From assembly GCF_051175315.1 (NCBI RefSeq), contig NZ_CP195100.1:310001-374000 (forward strand): a stretch of DNA of 64,000 nt, in the 5' to 3' direction. Below, piece after piece: positions 8,894-17,510 of the stretch. Each line of letters opens with the position of its first letter. The first letter of the stretch is position 1. The position numbers were made by a program, and so were the translations under genes. The notes beneath the pieces were generated by a model, which did not search any database, was not told where the DNA came from, and was given only the letters and a program-made list of their open reading frames with translations. This stretch comes from Tundrisphaera sp051175315. GTDB lineage: Bacteria; Planctomycetota; Planctomycetia; Isosphaerales; Isosphaeraceae.

Positions 8894-9154
8894 ATGACGG
8901 ATGCTGTGTTCGAAGGGATCGGTGTCAGGCCCCGCGAGCATGAGGAGGGGCAGCTGACCAAGATGATCGAGCAATACACCAGCCAGATCCCCTCGGGGTT
9001 CTATCTGAGCCTGGCGTTCGGCGCGATCGGCACCTCGCTGATGCTGCGCATGAAGGGCCGCGATCGCGACGCGATGTTCGTCGGCATGTGGGTCGCCCCA
9101 TTCATGATGATGGGGCTGTACAACAAGCTGGTCAAACTCGAGGGTTCCGACTGA
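8894..9154 (+). CDS. small membrane protein, unknown function
   Basis: The 86-residue product starts at an ATG preceded by GAGG about nine bases upstream; the in-frame ATG at 8777 lacks such a site. A charged N-terminal part (about 1-30) is followed by two likely membrane segments, GFYLSLAFGAIGTSLMLRM and AMFVGMWVAPFMMMGLYNKL, with a short basic loop between (KGRDRD). I do not recognise a named family, though small proteins of this layout are common in planctomycetes. The next gene downstream is on the opposite strand. Confidence 0.7.
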   Translation: MTDAVFEGIGVRPREHEEGQLTKMIEQYTSQIPSGFYLSLAFGAIGTSLMLRMKGRDRDAMFVGMWVAPFMMMGLYNKLVKLEGSD

Positions 9155-9181
9155 TCCCCCGGGGCGGCGCGGCCCCGGCGA

Positions 9182-9886
9182 TCAGGCGGAAGGCTCGGGA
9201 TCGGTCCGGGTCGGGGTCGCGCCGCCGCGGTGGGCGAGTTCGCCCTCCGCGGCGATCGGGAGGGCGACCGGCTGATGGGCGACCGCCCTCAGACGCTCCG
9301 GCGCCCGCTTGCGCCACAACGATCGGTAGTGCTCGCCGATCAGCTTGAAGCCGAGCTTGCTCCACCAGCTGGGGAACTGGCCCAGCCGCCAGTGGGCCTC
9401 GATCTTGAAATGGACCCCGCCGGTCGCGTGGTCCTTGGTCAGCAGGAACCACTCGTACCCCCGCTCGATGTGCCCGTCGAGGGTGTCGTAGCGGAACCCG
9501 AAGTAGGTCGTGTTCCCGTCGTACTCCTCGCGGACGCTGTGGACCCGGACTCCGCAGAGGAACCGGAACCCGAGGACCTTGAGCTCCAGGAGCATGTCGC
9601 GGCCGACGGGGTCGACGGTCGGGTCGAAGTGGCCGACCACGATGCTCGGGTCCGAGAAGTCATAGTTGGTGATGGCCTGCTTGGCCCGGGCGAAGACGCC
9701 GTCGGGGATCGGGGGGCCTTCGGGCTCCGTGCCGATCTCGTCGTGGCTGCCGTCGACGGTCCAGCCGTTGGCGACGGTCATCTCCTCCATGGGTGTATCG
9801 AAGTTGACGGAGCGGGCCCGGAGCGCGTTGAGGTAGCTCTTCAGCTCGCGCTCCGACCAGCCTCTCCCGAATCGCGTCAGGGCCAT
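9182..9886 (-). CDS. DUF1990 family protein (second of an adjacent pair)
   Basis: I prefer the ATG at 9886 (MALTRFGRGWSERELKSYL) because a GGAAGG ribosome site lies eight bases upstream; an ATG at 9904 would overlap the preceding gene and lacks such a site. The 234-residue protein has the DUF1990 pattern: FLCGVRVHSVREEYDG, then YFGFRYDTLDGHIERGYEWF, then a C-terminal block ending in RSLWRKRAPERL. The last 25 residues are low complexity. DUF1990 has no established biochemical role. It lies 4 bases downstream of another DUF1990-like gene on the same strand, indicating one transcript. Confidence 0.8.
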   Translation of the reverse strand: MALTRFGRGWSERELKSYLNALRARSVNFDTPMEEMTVANGWTVDGSHDEIGTEPEGPPIPDGVFARAKQAITNYDFSDPSIVVGHFDPTVDPVGRDMLLELKVLGFRFLCGVRVHSVREEYDGNTTYFGFRYDTLDGHIERGYEWFLLTKDHATGGVHFKIEAHWRLGQFPSWWSKLGFKLIGEHYRSLWRKRAPERLRAVAHQPVALPIAAEGELAHRGGATPTRTDPEPSA

Positions 9887-9890
9887 TCGA

Positions 9891-10502
9891 TCAGCCTTCC
9901 ACATCGCTGGAGAATGTCGAGCATTCGTGGCCTTCGCAATCGGACGGCCGTTCCTCGACCCGTTCCGTCCTCACCCGGACCGGACCCGCCAGGCGGCCCC
10001 CGCAGGCCTCGGCCACGCGGCCGATGAACCGGATCCAGCAACGGGCCTGCATGGAGCGGCCCAGCAGGAGGAAGCCGAGATAGTGGATCATGCCGCCGGA
10101 GCGGGCCCGGCTGCGGATCTGGAACGTCACCCGCCCCTGGTCGTCGCGCCCGGCCTTGAAGCTGATGCGGCCCGCCTCCGGGTGCCCGGCCAGGGTGCGG
10201 AGCGTGAGGCTGAGGTCATCCATGTGGACCACGCGTACGCGGCAGGGCATGAACCCGCCGATGCGGATGGCCAGCTCGTCGCCGACCTTGAGGCAACGGC
10301 CCGCCCCACCGACCATCTCGAAGGCGGCGGTCTCCGGGGGGCCGAATTCGACGAATCGCTCGCGGACCATCGCCGCCAACGCTTCCGGAGAGCAGGTCCC
10401 GCCCTCGATCGTCCCGGCGTAATCGCGCTGGAACATCGGCCCGGAGCCCGCCGACGCGTAGACCAACTCTTTGTCTTCCGACTTCACGGTCGCGCCACTC
10501 AT
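9891..10502 (-). CDS. DUF1990-like protein (first of an adjacent pair)
   Basis: The 203-residue protein starts at the ATG at 10502 behind a GGGGGTGGG purine run. The middle carries DUF1990-like features: LKVGDELAIRIGGFMPCRVR, then TLAGHPEAGRISFKAGRD where the family has a GTLPGHPExGEE-type turn, then FQIRSRARSGGMIHYLGFLL and a C-terminal aromatic/basic stretch. It is more diverged than its downstream neighbour (9182-9886), with which it forms an operon. It is divergent from the epimerase gene at 10698; the 195 bases between hold no recognised site. Function is unknown. Confidence 0.75.
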   Translation of the reverse strand: MSGATVKSEDKELVYASAGSGPMFQRDYAGTIEGGTCSPEALAAMVRERFVEFGPPETAAFEMVGGAGRCLKVGDELAIRIGGFMPCRVRVVHMDDLSLTLRTLAGHPEAGRISFKAGRDDQGRVTFQIRSRARSGGMIHYLGFLLLGRSMQARCWIRFIGRVAEACGGRLAGPVRVRTERVEERPSDCEGHECSTFSSDVEG

Positions 10503-10697
10503 GGGACCCACCCCCGATTTTGCGAAGCGTCGCCGGCGACCCGGGCCGGCCTCTTCCCGGGCCCAGAGGGAGCAAAGGCCGAGCCGAGGAGCATCCTCCC
10601 CGGAGGAAAAGTCGGCCCCGGCCCACCCATGGGCATCACGATTGCACGGCGACCCACCGGTTCTAGGCAAACCGGGGCCGATCGGCGAGAACGACGC

Positions 10698-11774
10698 ATG
10701 GGCGATCGAGACGGGGCGGTGATCGTGACGGGCGCCAGCGGGCGGCTCGGGGGGGCGCTCGCCACGAGCCTGGACGACCGCTACCGCGTCGTGGCCTTCG
10801 ACCGCGCGGGGCCGCCCGTGCCGCCGCCGGGCATCGAGACGATCGACGCCGACCTGTCCTCCGACGAGGGCCTCTTGCCGGCCCTCCGCCGGTTCCGGGA
10901 TCGCCACGGGCCGGAGGTCGCCTCGGTCCTCCACTTCGCCGCCTACTACGACTTCTCCGGCGAGCCGACCCCCCTCTATGAGCAGGTCAACGTCGCCGGA
11001 TCCGCCCGGCTGATGCGTTGCCTGCGGGAGGCCGACTTCCAGGTCGGCCAGTTCATCTACGCCAGCACGATGGTCGTCCACGCGTCGGGCGAGCCCGGCC
11101 GCCCGATCGACGAGGATTCGCCCCTCGGCCCCTCCCTGCCCTATTCGCGGTCGAAGCTCCGGGCCGAGGAGGCGCTCCGCGCGGGCCGGGGCGACATCCC
11201 CCTCGTCATCCTCCGGCTGGCGAACGTCTACGACGACCGGGTCCACCACCCGGTCCTGGCGCAGCAGTTCCGCCGCATCCGAGAGGGGGGCGTGGCCAAC
11301 CGATTCTTCCCGGGAGACCCCGGCCGGGGCCAGTCGTATCTGCACGTCTCGGACCTGATCGATGCCGTCGGGCGGGCCGTCGACCGTCGCCGGGACCTCC
11401 CCCCGGAACTGATCCTGCTGCTGGGCGAGCCGGGGGCCGTGGCCTATGGGGAGATCCAGAGCGAACTGGGCCGGCTCCTCCGCGGATCCCCCCAGGGCAC
11501 GCGCCGGATCCCCAGGATCCTGGCCCGGGCCGGCATGATCGCCCAGGGGCTGCTGCCCGGGGGCGGGGACCCATTCCTCCGCCCGTGGATGATCGACCGC
11601 GCCGACGATCACTTCGAGCTCGACGTGTCCCGCGCCCGCTCGGCCCTGGGGTGGTCCCCGCAGCAGTCGATCCGGTCGAAGCTCCCGACCATGGCCGCGT
11701 CGCTCGTGGCCGATCCCGAGGGCTGGTATCGCGACAACGGCCTGGAGCCCCCCGCCTCCGGTCAGCGGCCGTAG
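10698..11774 (+). CDS. NAD-dependent epimerase/dehydratase family protein
   Basis: The 358-residue protein (ATG at 10698) is an extended short-chain dehydrogenase. An N-terminal Rossmann motif TGASGRLGG follows VIVTG at about residues 8-18, LHFAAY stands for the NAD-contacting segment, Ser in YASTMVVH and the YSRSK motif supply the catalytic Ser, Tyr and Lys, and LRLANVYDDR follows the sugar-epimerase pattern. Substrate is not evident; a nucleotide sugar is the family default. The 3' end overlaps the convergent membrane-protein gene by 13 bases. Confidence 0.88.
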   Translation: MGDRDGAVIVTGASGRLGGALATSLDDRYRVVAFDRAGPPVPPPGIETIDADLSSDEGLLPALRRFRDRHGPEVASVLHFAAYYDFSGEPTPLYEQVNVAGSARLMRCLREADFQVGQFIYASTMVVHASGEPGRPIDEDSPLGPSLPYSRSKLRAEEALRAGRGDIPLVILRLANVYDDRVHHPVLAQQFRRIREGGVANRFFPGDPGRGQSYLHVSDLIDAVGRAVDRRRDLPPELILLLGEPGAVAYGEIQSELGRLLRGSPQGTRRIPRILARAGMIAQGLLPGGGDPFLRPWMIDRADDHFELDVSRARSALGWSPQQSIRSKLPTMAASLVADPEGWYRDNGLEPPASGQRP

Positions 11775-12163
11775 CCGGACGCCGCCATCGCGAACACCCC
11801 GCCCAGGTAGATGAACGTCAAGGAATAAACAAGGTTCATGACCGGCCACGCCTTCTTGATCTCTCGGTTGTGGTAGAAGATCTGGATCAGCAGCCGCAGC
11901 CACCAGGCCCCCGCCAGGAATCCCGAGAAGAACCGGCCCATCGGCGTGCCGGATAGCTCCCGGGGGAAGGCGAGCGCGGCCACGGCGAAGGCCAGCACGA
12001 ACAGGGTGACGTACAGGTTGTGGATGTTGAAGACCTCCCGCACCGTCGGGTCCAGCCGCTTCATGTTGTCGGCATAGGCGAGGATCCGGGGCGTGAACAG
12101 GCTCGACGCCGCGATCAGGAGCAGGAGGACCCCGGCGGCCCGGAGCAGGAGGATCGGCGTCAT
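11762..12163 (-). CDS. four-helix membrane protein, unknown function
   Basis: The 133-residue protein is predicted integral membrane: an N-terminal segment ILLLRAAGVLLLLIAASSLF, a second around TLFVLAFAVAALAF, a third around FFSGFLAGAWWLRLLIQIFY and a fourth near the C-terminus (LVYSLTFIYLGGVFAMAASG). A soluble loop with HNREIKK lies between the third and fourth. I recognise no named domain. The 3' end overlaps the epimerase gene on the other strand. Confidence 0.72.
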   Translation of the reverse strand: MTPILLLRAAGVLLLLIAASSLFTPRILAYADNMKRLDPTVREVFNIHNLYVTLFVLAFAVAALAFPRELSGTPMGRFFSGFLAGAWWLRLLIQIFYHNREIKKAWPVMNLVYSLTFIYLGGVFAMAASGYGR

Positions 12164-12375
12164 CGCGAGGACTCTCGGATCGTGTCGTGCGGGCCGTCGC
12201 AGTTCGCGCCCGGTGCCCGGGCCCGGCGCGAGCCCCCGAGGCCGGATGCCCTGGGGGATGGAGCCGGGTTACGCAAAGATTGGGCCCATCCGCTGCCTCG
12301 CCCGTCGCGGATCACGCCGGGACCACCCCTGTCCCCTTCGCCGTCGGAGCAACTCTGCTGGAGGAGGTATAGAGT

Positions 12376-13317
12376 TTGCTAAGCGACCTCCGAGACTCAT
12401 CCCAACCGTCGCGTCGCGGGGACAGCATGGCCATGAGCGCATCGCCCAAGCTCATCCACCGGGCTCTGCTCGAAACTCTGCCTCTTCCCGAACACGATAA
12501 GGACGAGGGCAAGGCCGGGCGAGGCAAGCTCCTGCTCATCGCGGGGTCGGCCAGCCTGCCCGGGGCGGCGATCCTGGCGGCAAGGGGGGCCTTGCGGGTC
12601 GGCTGCGGGACCGTGCGCGTCGCGGCCCCCCGGTCGGTGGCAGTGACCATCGGCGTCGCCGTCCCCGAATTGATGGTCCTGCCCCTGCCGGAGACGGATT
12701 CGGGCACGATCGCCGAATCGGCCCTGACGCGACTCGAAGAGCAGCTCGGGCCCTGCGATGCCGCGGTGATCGGGCCCGGACTGGGTTCCCACCAGGAGAC
12801 GGACCGCGTCTCCGTCCGATTCCTCGCCGGCTCGTCCCTGCCCACGGTCGTCGACGCCGGTGCCCTCCTGGCCTGGGGCCGCGCGGGGTGGCCGGACGGG
12901 CCCGGCGACCGGGTCCTCACGCCTCATGCGCCGGAGATGGCCCAGCTTTCCGGGCTGGAGCCCGAGACGATCGCATCGGGCCGCGCGGAAGTGGCCGGGC
13001 GATTCTCGGCCGAATGGCGCTCCGTGATCGTGCTGAAAGGGGCGCAGACGTTGGTTGCCGGCCGGGAACTCTACCTCAACACCGCCGGGACGCCCGGCCT
13101 GGGGACGGCCGGCAGCGGCGACCTGCTGGCCGGCGTGATCGGCGGCCTGCTGGCCCGGGGCGCCGAGCCGACCACCGCGGCCGTCTGGGGCGTGCACCTC
13201 CACGCGATCGCCGGGGAGATCGCCGCCGGGCGGCACGGCGATGACGGGATGCTGGCCTCGGACGTCCTCGACTGCCTGCCCGACGCGATGCGATCCCTCC
13301 GGGAAGGTCGAGGGTGA
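12376..13317 (+). CDS. nnrD: ADP-dependent NAD(P)H-hydrate dehydratase
   Basis: The protein has the YjeF C-terminal / ribokinase-like fold. It starts with a GRGKLLLIAGSASLPGAAIL block and has VIGPGLGSHQETD, the VLTPHAPEMAQL segment, VIVLKGAQTLVAG and the GTAGSGDLLAGVIGGLLARG motif that holds the catalytic Asp and ATP/ADP site. NnrD repairs damaged NAD(P)H hydrates. The start chosen is TTG at 12376 because AGGAGGT at 12362-12368 sits seven bases upstream; ATG codons at 12427 and 12433 are alternatives that would shorten the product by 17 or 19 residues and have only a weak purine run. The N-terminal YjeF epimerase half is not fused here. Confidence 0.9.
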   Translation: MLSDLRDSSQPSRRGDSMAMSASPKLIHRALLETLPLPEHDKDEGKAGRGKLLLIAGSASLPGAAILAARGALRVGCGTVRVAAPRSVAVTIGVAVPELMVLPLPETDSGTIAESALTRLEEQLGPCDAAVIGPGLGSHQETDRVSVRFLAGSSLPTVVDAGALLAWGRAGWPDGPGDRVLTPHAPEMAQLSGLEPETIASGRAEVAGRFSAEWRSVIVLKGAQTLVAGRELYLNTAGTPGLGTAGSGDLLAGVIGGLLARGAEPTTAAVWGVHLHAIAGEIAAGRHGDDGMLASDVLDCLPDAMRSLREGRG

Positions 13318-13461
13318 AGACCCGCGTCCCTCACGCCGCGCCAACCTCCATCGTCCGGGCGGATGCCATGCCTCCGGGGAGTCGGGGATTGGCCTGGGGT
13401 TTGCTGGCGACTCGGGGTCGTCCTCGGCGCCGTATTGATTCGGGGATGGTGAGGCCGGAGG

Positions 13462-14460
13462 ATGACAGGACTTCACATGGCGACAATCGGATATCACTGC
13501 TCCCATGAGCAATTCGCCCCGAGCACCCTGCTCGGGCTGGCGCGGGCGGCCGAAGCGGCGGGCTTCGGAGGCGCGATGTGCTCGGACCACTTCCATCCTT
13601 GGACCAACCGGCAGGGCCAGAGCGGCTTCGCCTGGAGCTGGCTGGGGGCCGCTCTGCAGGCGACCCGGCTGACGTTCGGGGTGGTCAACGCGCCGGGGCA
13701 ACGCTATCACCCGGCCATCATCGCGCAGGCCGCCGCCACCCTGTCCGAGATGTTCCCCGGCCGGTTCTGGATGGCCCTGGGCAGCGGCCAGGCCCTCAAC
13801 GAACACATCACCGGCACGCCCTGGCCCCCCAAGAAGGAGCGGCAGGCCCGCCTGAAGGAGGCGGTCGGGGTGATCCGCGCCCTGTTCGCCGGCGAGGAGG
13901 TCGATCACAACCCCCTGGGGCAGGATGGATACGTCCGGGCCCATAAGGCGAAGCTCTATTCGCGGCCCGCGCAGCCCCCCCGGATCATCGGCGCGGCGGT
14001 GTCGGCCGAGACGGCCGAGTGGGTGGGCTCCTGGGCCGATGGCATGATCACCGTGGTGAAGCCATACGACGAGCTGAAAGAGGTCGTCGAGGCGTTCCGC
14101 CGCGGCGGGGGCGAGGGCAAGCCCATGCTCCTCCAGGCCCAAACCTGCTACGCCGCCGACGAGGAGGACGCTCGTCGCGACGCCTTCGACCAGTGGCGGG
14201 CCAACACCCTGGACAGTCGGATCCTGGTCGAGCTGGAGATGCCCGAGGATTTCGAGCACGCCGCCCGCGACCTCCGGCCGGAGGACCTCGACGGCCACAT
14301 CCGGATCTCGTCCGACCTGGGGCAGCACGCCGCCTGGCTCCAGGAGGACCTCGCCCTGGGCTTCGACGAAATCTACGTGCATCAGGTCGGCCGCGACCAG
14401 GAGGGGTTCCTCCGGGCGTTCGGCGAGCATGTGCTCCCGAGATTGGGCCTTCCGCGTTGA
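13462..14460 (+). CDS. LLM-class flavin-dependent oxidoreductase (TIGR03885-like)
   Basis: The 332-residue protein is a luciferase-like (LLM) TIM barrel. The N-terminus IGYHCSHEQFAPSTLLGLAR and the block CSDHFHPWTNRQGQSGFAWS match the subfamily described as reverting to FMN from the F420-using branch. Later blocks include FPGRFWMALGSGQALNEHIT and IIGAAVSAETAEWVGSWADG. It is presumably a cytoplasmic FMN-dependent oxidoreductase of unknown substrate. ATG codons at 13462 and 13477 are both possible. It lies 31 bases upstream of the glucoamylase gene in the same direction and may be co-transcribed; similar enzymes are often near trehalose or glucan genes. Confidence 0.87.
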   Translation: MTGLHMATIGYHCSHEQFAPSTLLGLARAAEAAGFGGAMCSDHFHPWTNRQGQSGFAWSWLGAALQATRLTFGVVNAPGQRYHPAIIAQAAATLSEMFPGRFWMALGSGQALNEHITGTPWPPKKERQARLKEAVGVIRALFAGEEVDHNPLGQDGYVRAHKAKLYSRPAQPPRIIGAAVSAETAEWVGSWADGMITVVKPYDELKEVVEAFRRGGGEGKPMLLQAQTCYAADEEDARRDAFDQWRANTLDSRILVELEMPEDFEHAARDLRPEDLDGHIRISSDLGQHAAWLQEDLALGFDEIYVHQVGRDQEGFLRAFGEHVLPRLGLPR

Positions 14461-14491
14461 TTCCGGGATTCGAGCAACAAGGCAGGTTGGC

Positions 14492-16966
14492 ATGACCGGC
14501 AAGCAGACCCAGACGAACGACGACCCCGCCGGGGACGCTCCCGAGGCCCGGAAGAAGGCGCCGGGCTGGCCCGGGTCGGAACCGCACTGGACGTCCGGGA
14601 GCAAGGCGGCCACCGGCACCGCGCGAGGCGCGGGGAGCCACGTCTGGTTCACGATCGGCCAGGGGGCCCTGACGGAGGTCTACTACCCCCGGATCGATTC
14701 GCCCTGCACCCGCAACCTGTACTTCATCATCACCGGCCCCGATGGCTTCCTCTCCGACGAGCGCAAGGACGCCGATTCCCGGGTGGAGTGGCTGGCGGAT
14801 GGGGTGCCGGGCTTCACGATCACCAACACCTGCCGGGCCGGCCGCTACCGGATCGAAAAGACGGTCATCACCGACGACGGCCAGAACGTCCTGCTCCAGA
14901 AGGCCCGATTCGAGCCGCTCGAAGGGACGGCGGGCGATTATCGCCTCCACGTCTATCTGGCCCCCCACGTCGCCGGGATGGGGGCGGGAAACACCGCCTG
15001 GGTCGGCAGTTTCAAGGGGCGGCCGGTCCTGTGTGCCCAGCGTGGCGACCTGGCGCTGGCCCTGGCCTGTTCGCTCCCATTCCGGGAAGCCTCGGCGGGA
15101 TTCGCGGGCGTCTCGGACGGGCGCGATCAGTTGGAGCGGCACGGGCGACTCGCCCGGACCTACGGCCGGGCCGAGGACGGGAACGTCGCCCTCATCGCCG
15201 AGATCGACCTGACCGGCGGGGATGAGTTCGTGCTGGCCCTGGGCTTCGGCCTGGGCCACGCCGAGGCGGCCCACCACGCCCTGTCCGGGCTCCAGGCCGA
15301 ATTCGCCGACGTGGCGGACCGCTACATCGGCGGGTGGCGGGCCTGGCAGGATACCCTGCTCCCTCTGGACCGCGAGGGGACCGCCCCCGGACGGGACCTC
15401 TATCGGAGCAGCGCGGCGATCCTCATGGCCCACACCAACAAGGTCATCAAGGGGGCGGTCGCCAGCCTCGCGATCCCCTGGGGCGACCACCGCAACGACG
15501 AGGAGATCGCCCGGGGCGCCTACCACCTGGTCTGGCCCAGGGACCTCGTCCAGCACGGCGGGGCCCTGCTGGCGATCGGGGCCCACCAGGAGGCCCGCGA
15601 CCTGCTTTTCTACCTCCAGGTGACCCAGGAGGCCCAGGGGCACTGGCCTCAGAACATGTGGGTGAGCGGCGAGCCGTTCTGGGACGCGATCCAGCTCGAC
15701 CAGGCCGCCCAGCCGATCCTGCTGGCCGACCTCGCGCGACGGCAGGGCGCGCTCGGCCCGGGCGAACTCGATCGCCTGCGGCCGATGGTCCGCCGGGCGG
15801 CGGGCTTCATCGTGCGCAACGGGCCCGCGACCGAGCAGGACCGCTGGGAAGAGGAGGAGGGCTACACGACCTATACCCTCGCCACCGCGATCTCCGCCCT
15901 GCGCATCGCCGCCGGCTGGGCCGACGAGGAAGGTGCGGGCGCGGTCGCCGCCTACCTGCGCGAGACGGCCGACTCCTGGGATGCCCTGATCGAGGGCTGG
16001 CTCTACGTGCGGGGCACCGGCCTGGCGAAACGCCTGGGCATCGATGGCTATTATGCCCGGGTCCTCCCATCGAAGTCCGTCGACCCGCCCTCCCCCGGGC
16101 AGGGTTGCGTCCGCCTCATCGGCGACCCGCCCGAGGTCAACGGGATCCCGGCGACGGAGGTCGTCGGCGTCGACGCCCTGGCGTTGGTCCGGTTCGGCCT
16201 GAGGTCCCCGGACGACCCCCGGATCGTCGCCACCGCGAAGGCCATCGATGCCCTGCTCCGGCTCGAGACCGATCGCGGGCCGATCTGGCACCGCTATAAC
16301 GGCGACGTGTTCGGCGAGCGGGACGACGGCTCCCCCTACGATTCCCAAGGCGGGGTGGGCCGCGCCTGGCCGCTGCTGATCGGCGAGCGGGCCCATTATG
16401 AGCTGGCCGCCGGCCGCCGGGCCGAGGCCGAACGGCTCGCGGGCGTGATGTCCGCTTACGCGAGCGAGGCGGGCATGATCTCCGAGCAGGTCTGGGACGC
16501 CCCGGACATCCCCGAGCGCGGCCTGTTCCTCGGCAGGCCGACCGGGTCCGTCATGCCGCTCCTCTGGGCCCACTCCGAATACCTGAAGCTGCGCCGATCC
16601 CTCCAGGCAGGGGCCATTTTCGACCGCCCGGACCCGGTCGGCCGGAACGCCGGGGGCGGGGCAGGAGGCCGACCGTTCGCCATCTGGCGGGTCGAGCATC
16701 CCTGCCACGCCATCCCGCCCGGCACGACCTTGCGGATCGAGGCGATCGGTGGCGTCGCGATCCGATGGCGGGTGGGGGACGGCGAGGCCCGCGACCTGCC
16801 CGGCGAAGAGAATGGGCTGGGCGTCCGCGTCCAGGATCTCCCGACGGGCGACCTCCCCCGAGGCGCCGAGATTCGCCTCCTCGTGGGCCGGATCGGCGAC
16901 CAGGGTCGTGCGATCCATGAGGAACATCGCATCGTCATCCGTGGCGAGCCCGGATCGAATTCCTGA
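14492..16966 (+). CDS. glycoside hydrolase family 15 glucoamylase/glucodextranase
   Basis: The 824-residue protein has an N-terminal glucodextranase-type beta-sandwich domain (about 40-300; VWFTIGQGALTEVYYPRIDS), then the (alpha/alpha)6 GH15 barrel (about 320-700). The general acid is probably a Glu in DRWEEEEGYTTYTLATAISA near residue 452, and the base the Glu in SEQVWDAPDIPERG near 665. A C-terminal beta-rich domain (about 715-824) fits a glucodextranase C-region. By family it releases glucose from alpha-1,4- or alpha-1,6-glucans. No signal peptide is evident, so it may act on internal glycogen-like polymers. The start at 14492 follows AAGGCAGG. Confidence 0.9.
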   Translation: MTGKQTQTNDDPAGDAPEARKKAPGWPGSEPHWTSGSKAATGTARGAGSHVWFTIGQGALTEVYYPRIDSPCTRNLYFIITGPDGFLSDERKDADSRVEWLADGVPGFTITNTCRAGRYRIEKTVITDDGQNVLLQKARFEPLEGTAGDYRLHVYLAPHVAGMGAGNTAWVGSFKGRPVLCAQRGDLALALACSLPFREASAGFAGVSDGRDQLERHGRLARTYGRAEDGNVALIAEIDLTGGDEFVLALGFGLGHAEAAHHALSGLQAEFADVADRYIGGWRAWQDTLLPLDREGTAPGRDLYRSSAAILMAHTNKVIKGAVASLAIPWGDHRNDEEIARGAYHLVWPRDLVQHGGALLAIGAHQEARDLLFYLQVTQEAQGHWPQNMWVSGEPFWDAIQLDQAAQPILLADLARRQGALGPGELDRLRPMVRRAAGFIVRNGPATEQDRWEEEEGYTTYTLATAISALRIAAGWADEEGAGAVAAYLRETADSWDALIEGWLYVRGTGLAKRLGIDGYYARVLPSKSVDPPSPGQGCVRLIGDPPEVNGIPATEVVGVDALALVRFGLRSPDDPRIVATAKAIDALLRLETDRGPIWHRYNGDVFGERDDGSPYDSQGGVGRAWPLLIGERAHYELAAGRRAEAERLAGVMSAYASEAGMISEQVWDAPDIPERGLFLGRPTGSVMPLLWAHSEYLKLRRSLQAGAIFDRPDPVGRNAGGGAGGRPFAIWRVEHPCHAIPPGTTLRIEAIGGVAIRWRVGDGEARDLPGEENGLGVRVQDLPTGDLPRGAEIRLLVGRIGDQGRAIHEEHRIVIRGEPGSNS

Positions 16967-17510
16967 GCGGATCGGGGAGCGCCCTCCCCACGGCGCATCA
17001 AACTCCTCCACGGTCGGCTTCGGTCGAGTTGGGGCGAATGGGTGATGGTGTGAGGGTTTTCTTACGCCGCGGAAGTTCCGGTATCCATCATCCCTGCTTC
17101 CGAAAGCTTCCGCTTGCCATTTCCGCTTTGTGCTTCCTCGATTGGCCCAGTCCGGCCCGACGCCCGCCGGCCGGGGCCTGGCCGCGGCAACCACGGCGAG
17201 GATTGACCTGGCCTTCGACGCCGGCCGTGATAGGGACGATCGCCCCTGCGCTCGTCCCTCAAAACCCTTGGGGCGAGAAAAACGAACTCTTTCGTCGCTA
17301 GGCAGTCGCCCCATCTCCTCCAATCGCGCCATTTCCTACTCAAGTTGCGATCGATACAGGACGATCAATGGACAGTTCCGCACCGGCGTGGCCGTTCCGA
17401 CCATGGGGTGAGGATGTTCATGGGTGAACCTGGCATGAGTCCCGAGCTGCTCGCTCATGGCTCGCCCGGCGAGGATGCCGATCGGCGCACACTACTCAAG
17501 GACGGGGCGG
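16967..17510 (+). other. 544-base intergenic region upstream of the TolC-like gene
   Basis: No convincing gene is seen in this stretch. It holds a seven-base inverted repeat GGGACGA/TCGTCCC (17234-17240 with 17253-17259) and a possible weak promoter (TTGACC near 17204 with TGATAG 19 bases on). It may hold the promoter and leader of the efflux gene that follows; no known RNA family is recognised. Confidence 0.4.

Noticed and set aside
17234..17259. Inverted repeat in the leader of the TolC-like gene as a possible riboswitch
   Set aside because: It is only a seven-base stem with no conserved blocks of any riboswitch class I know.
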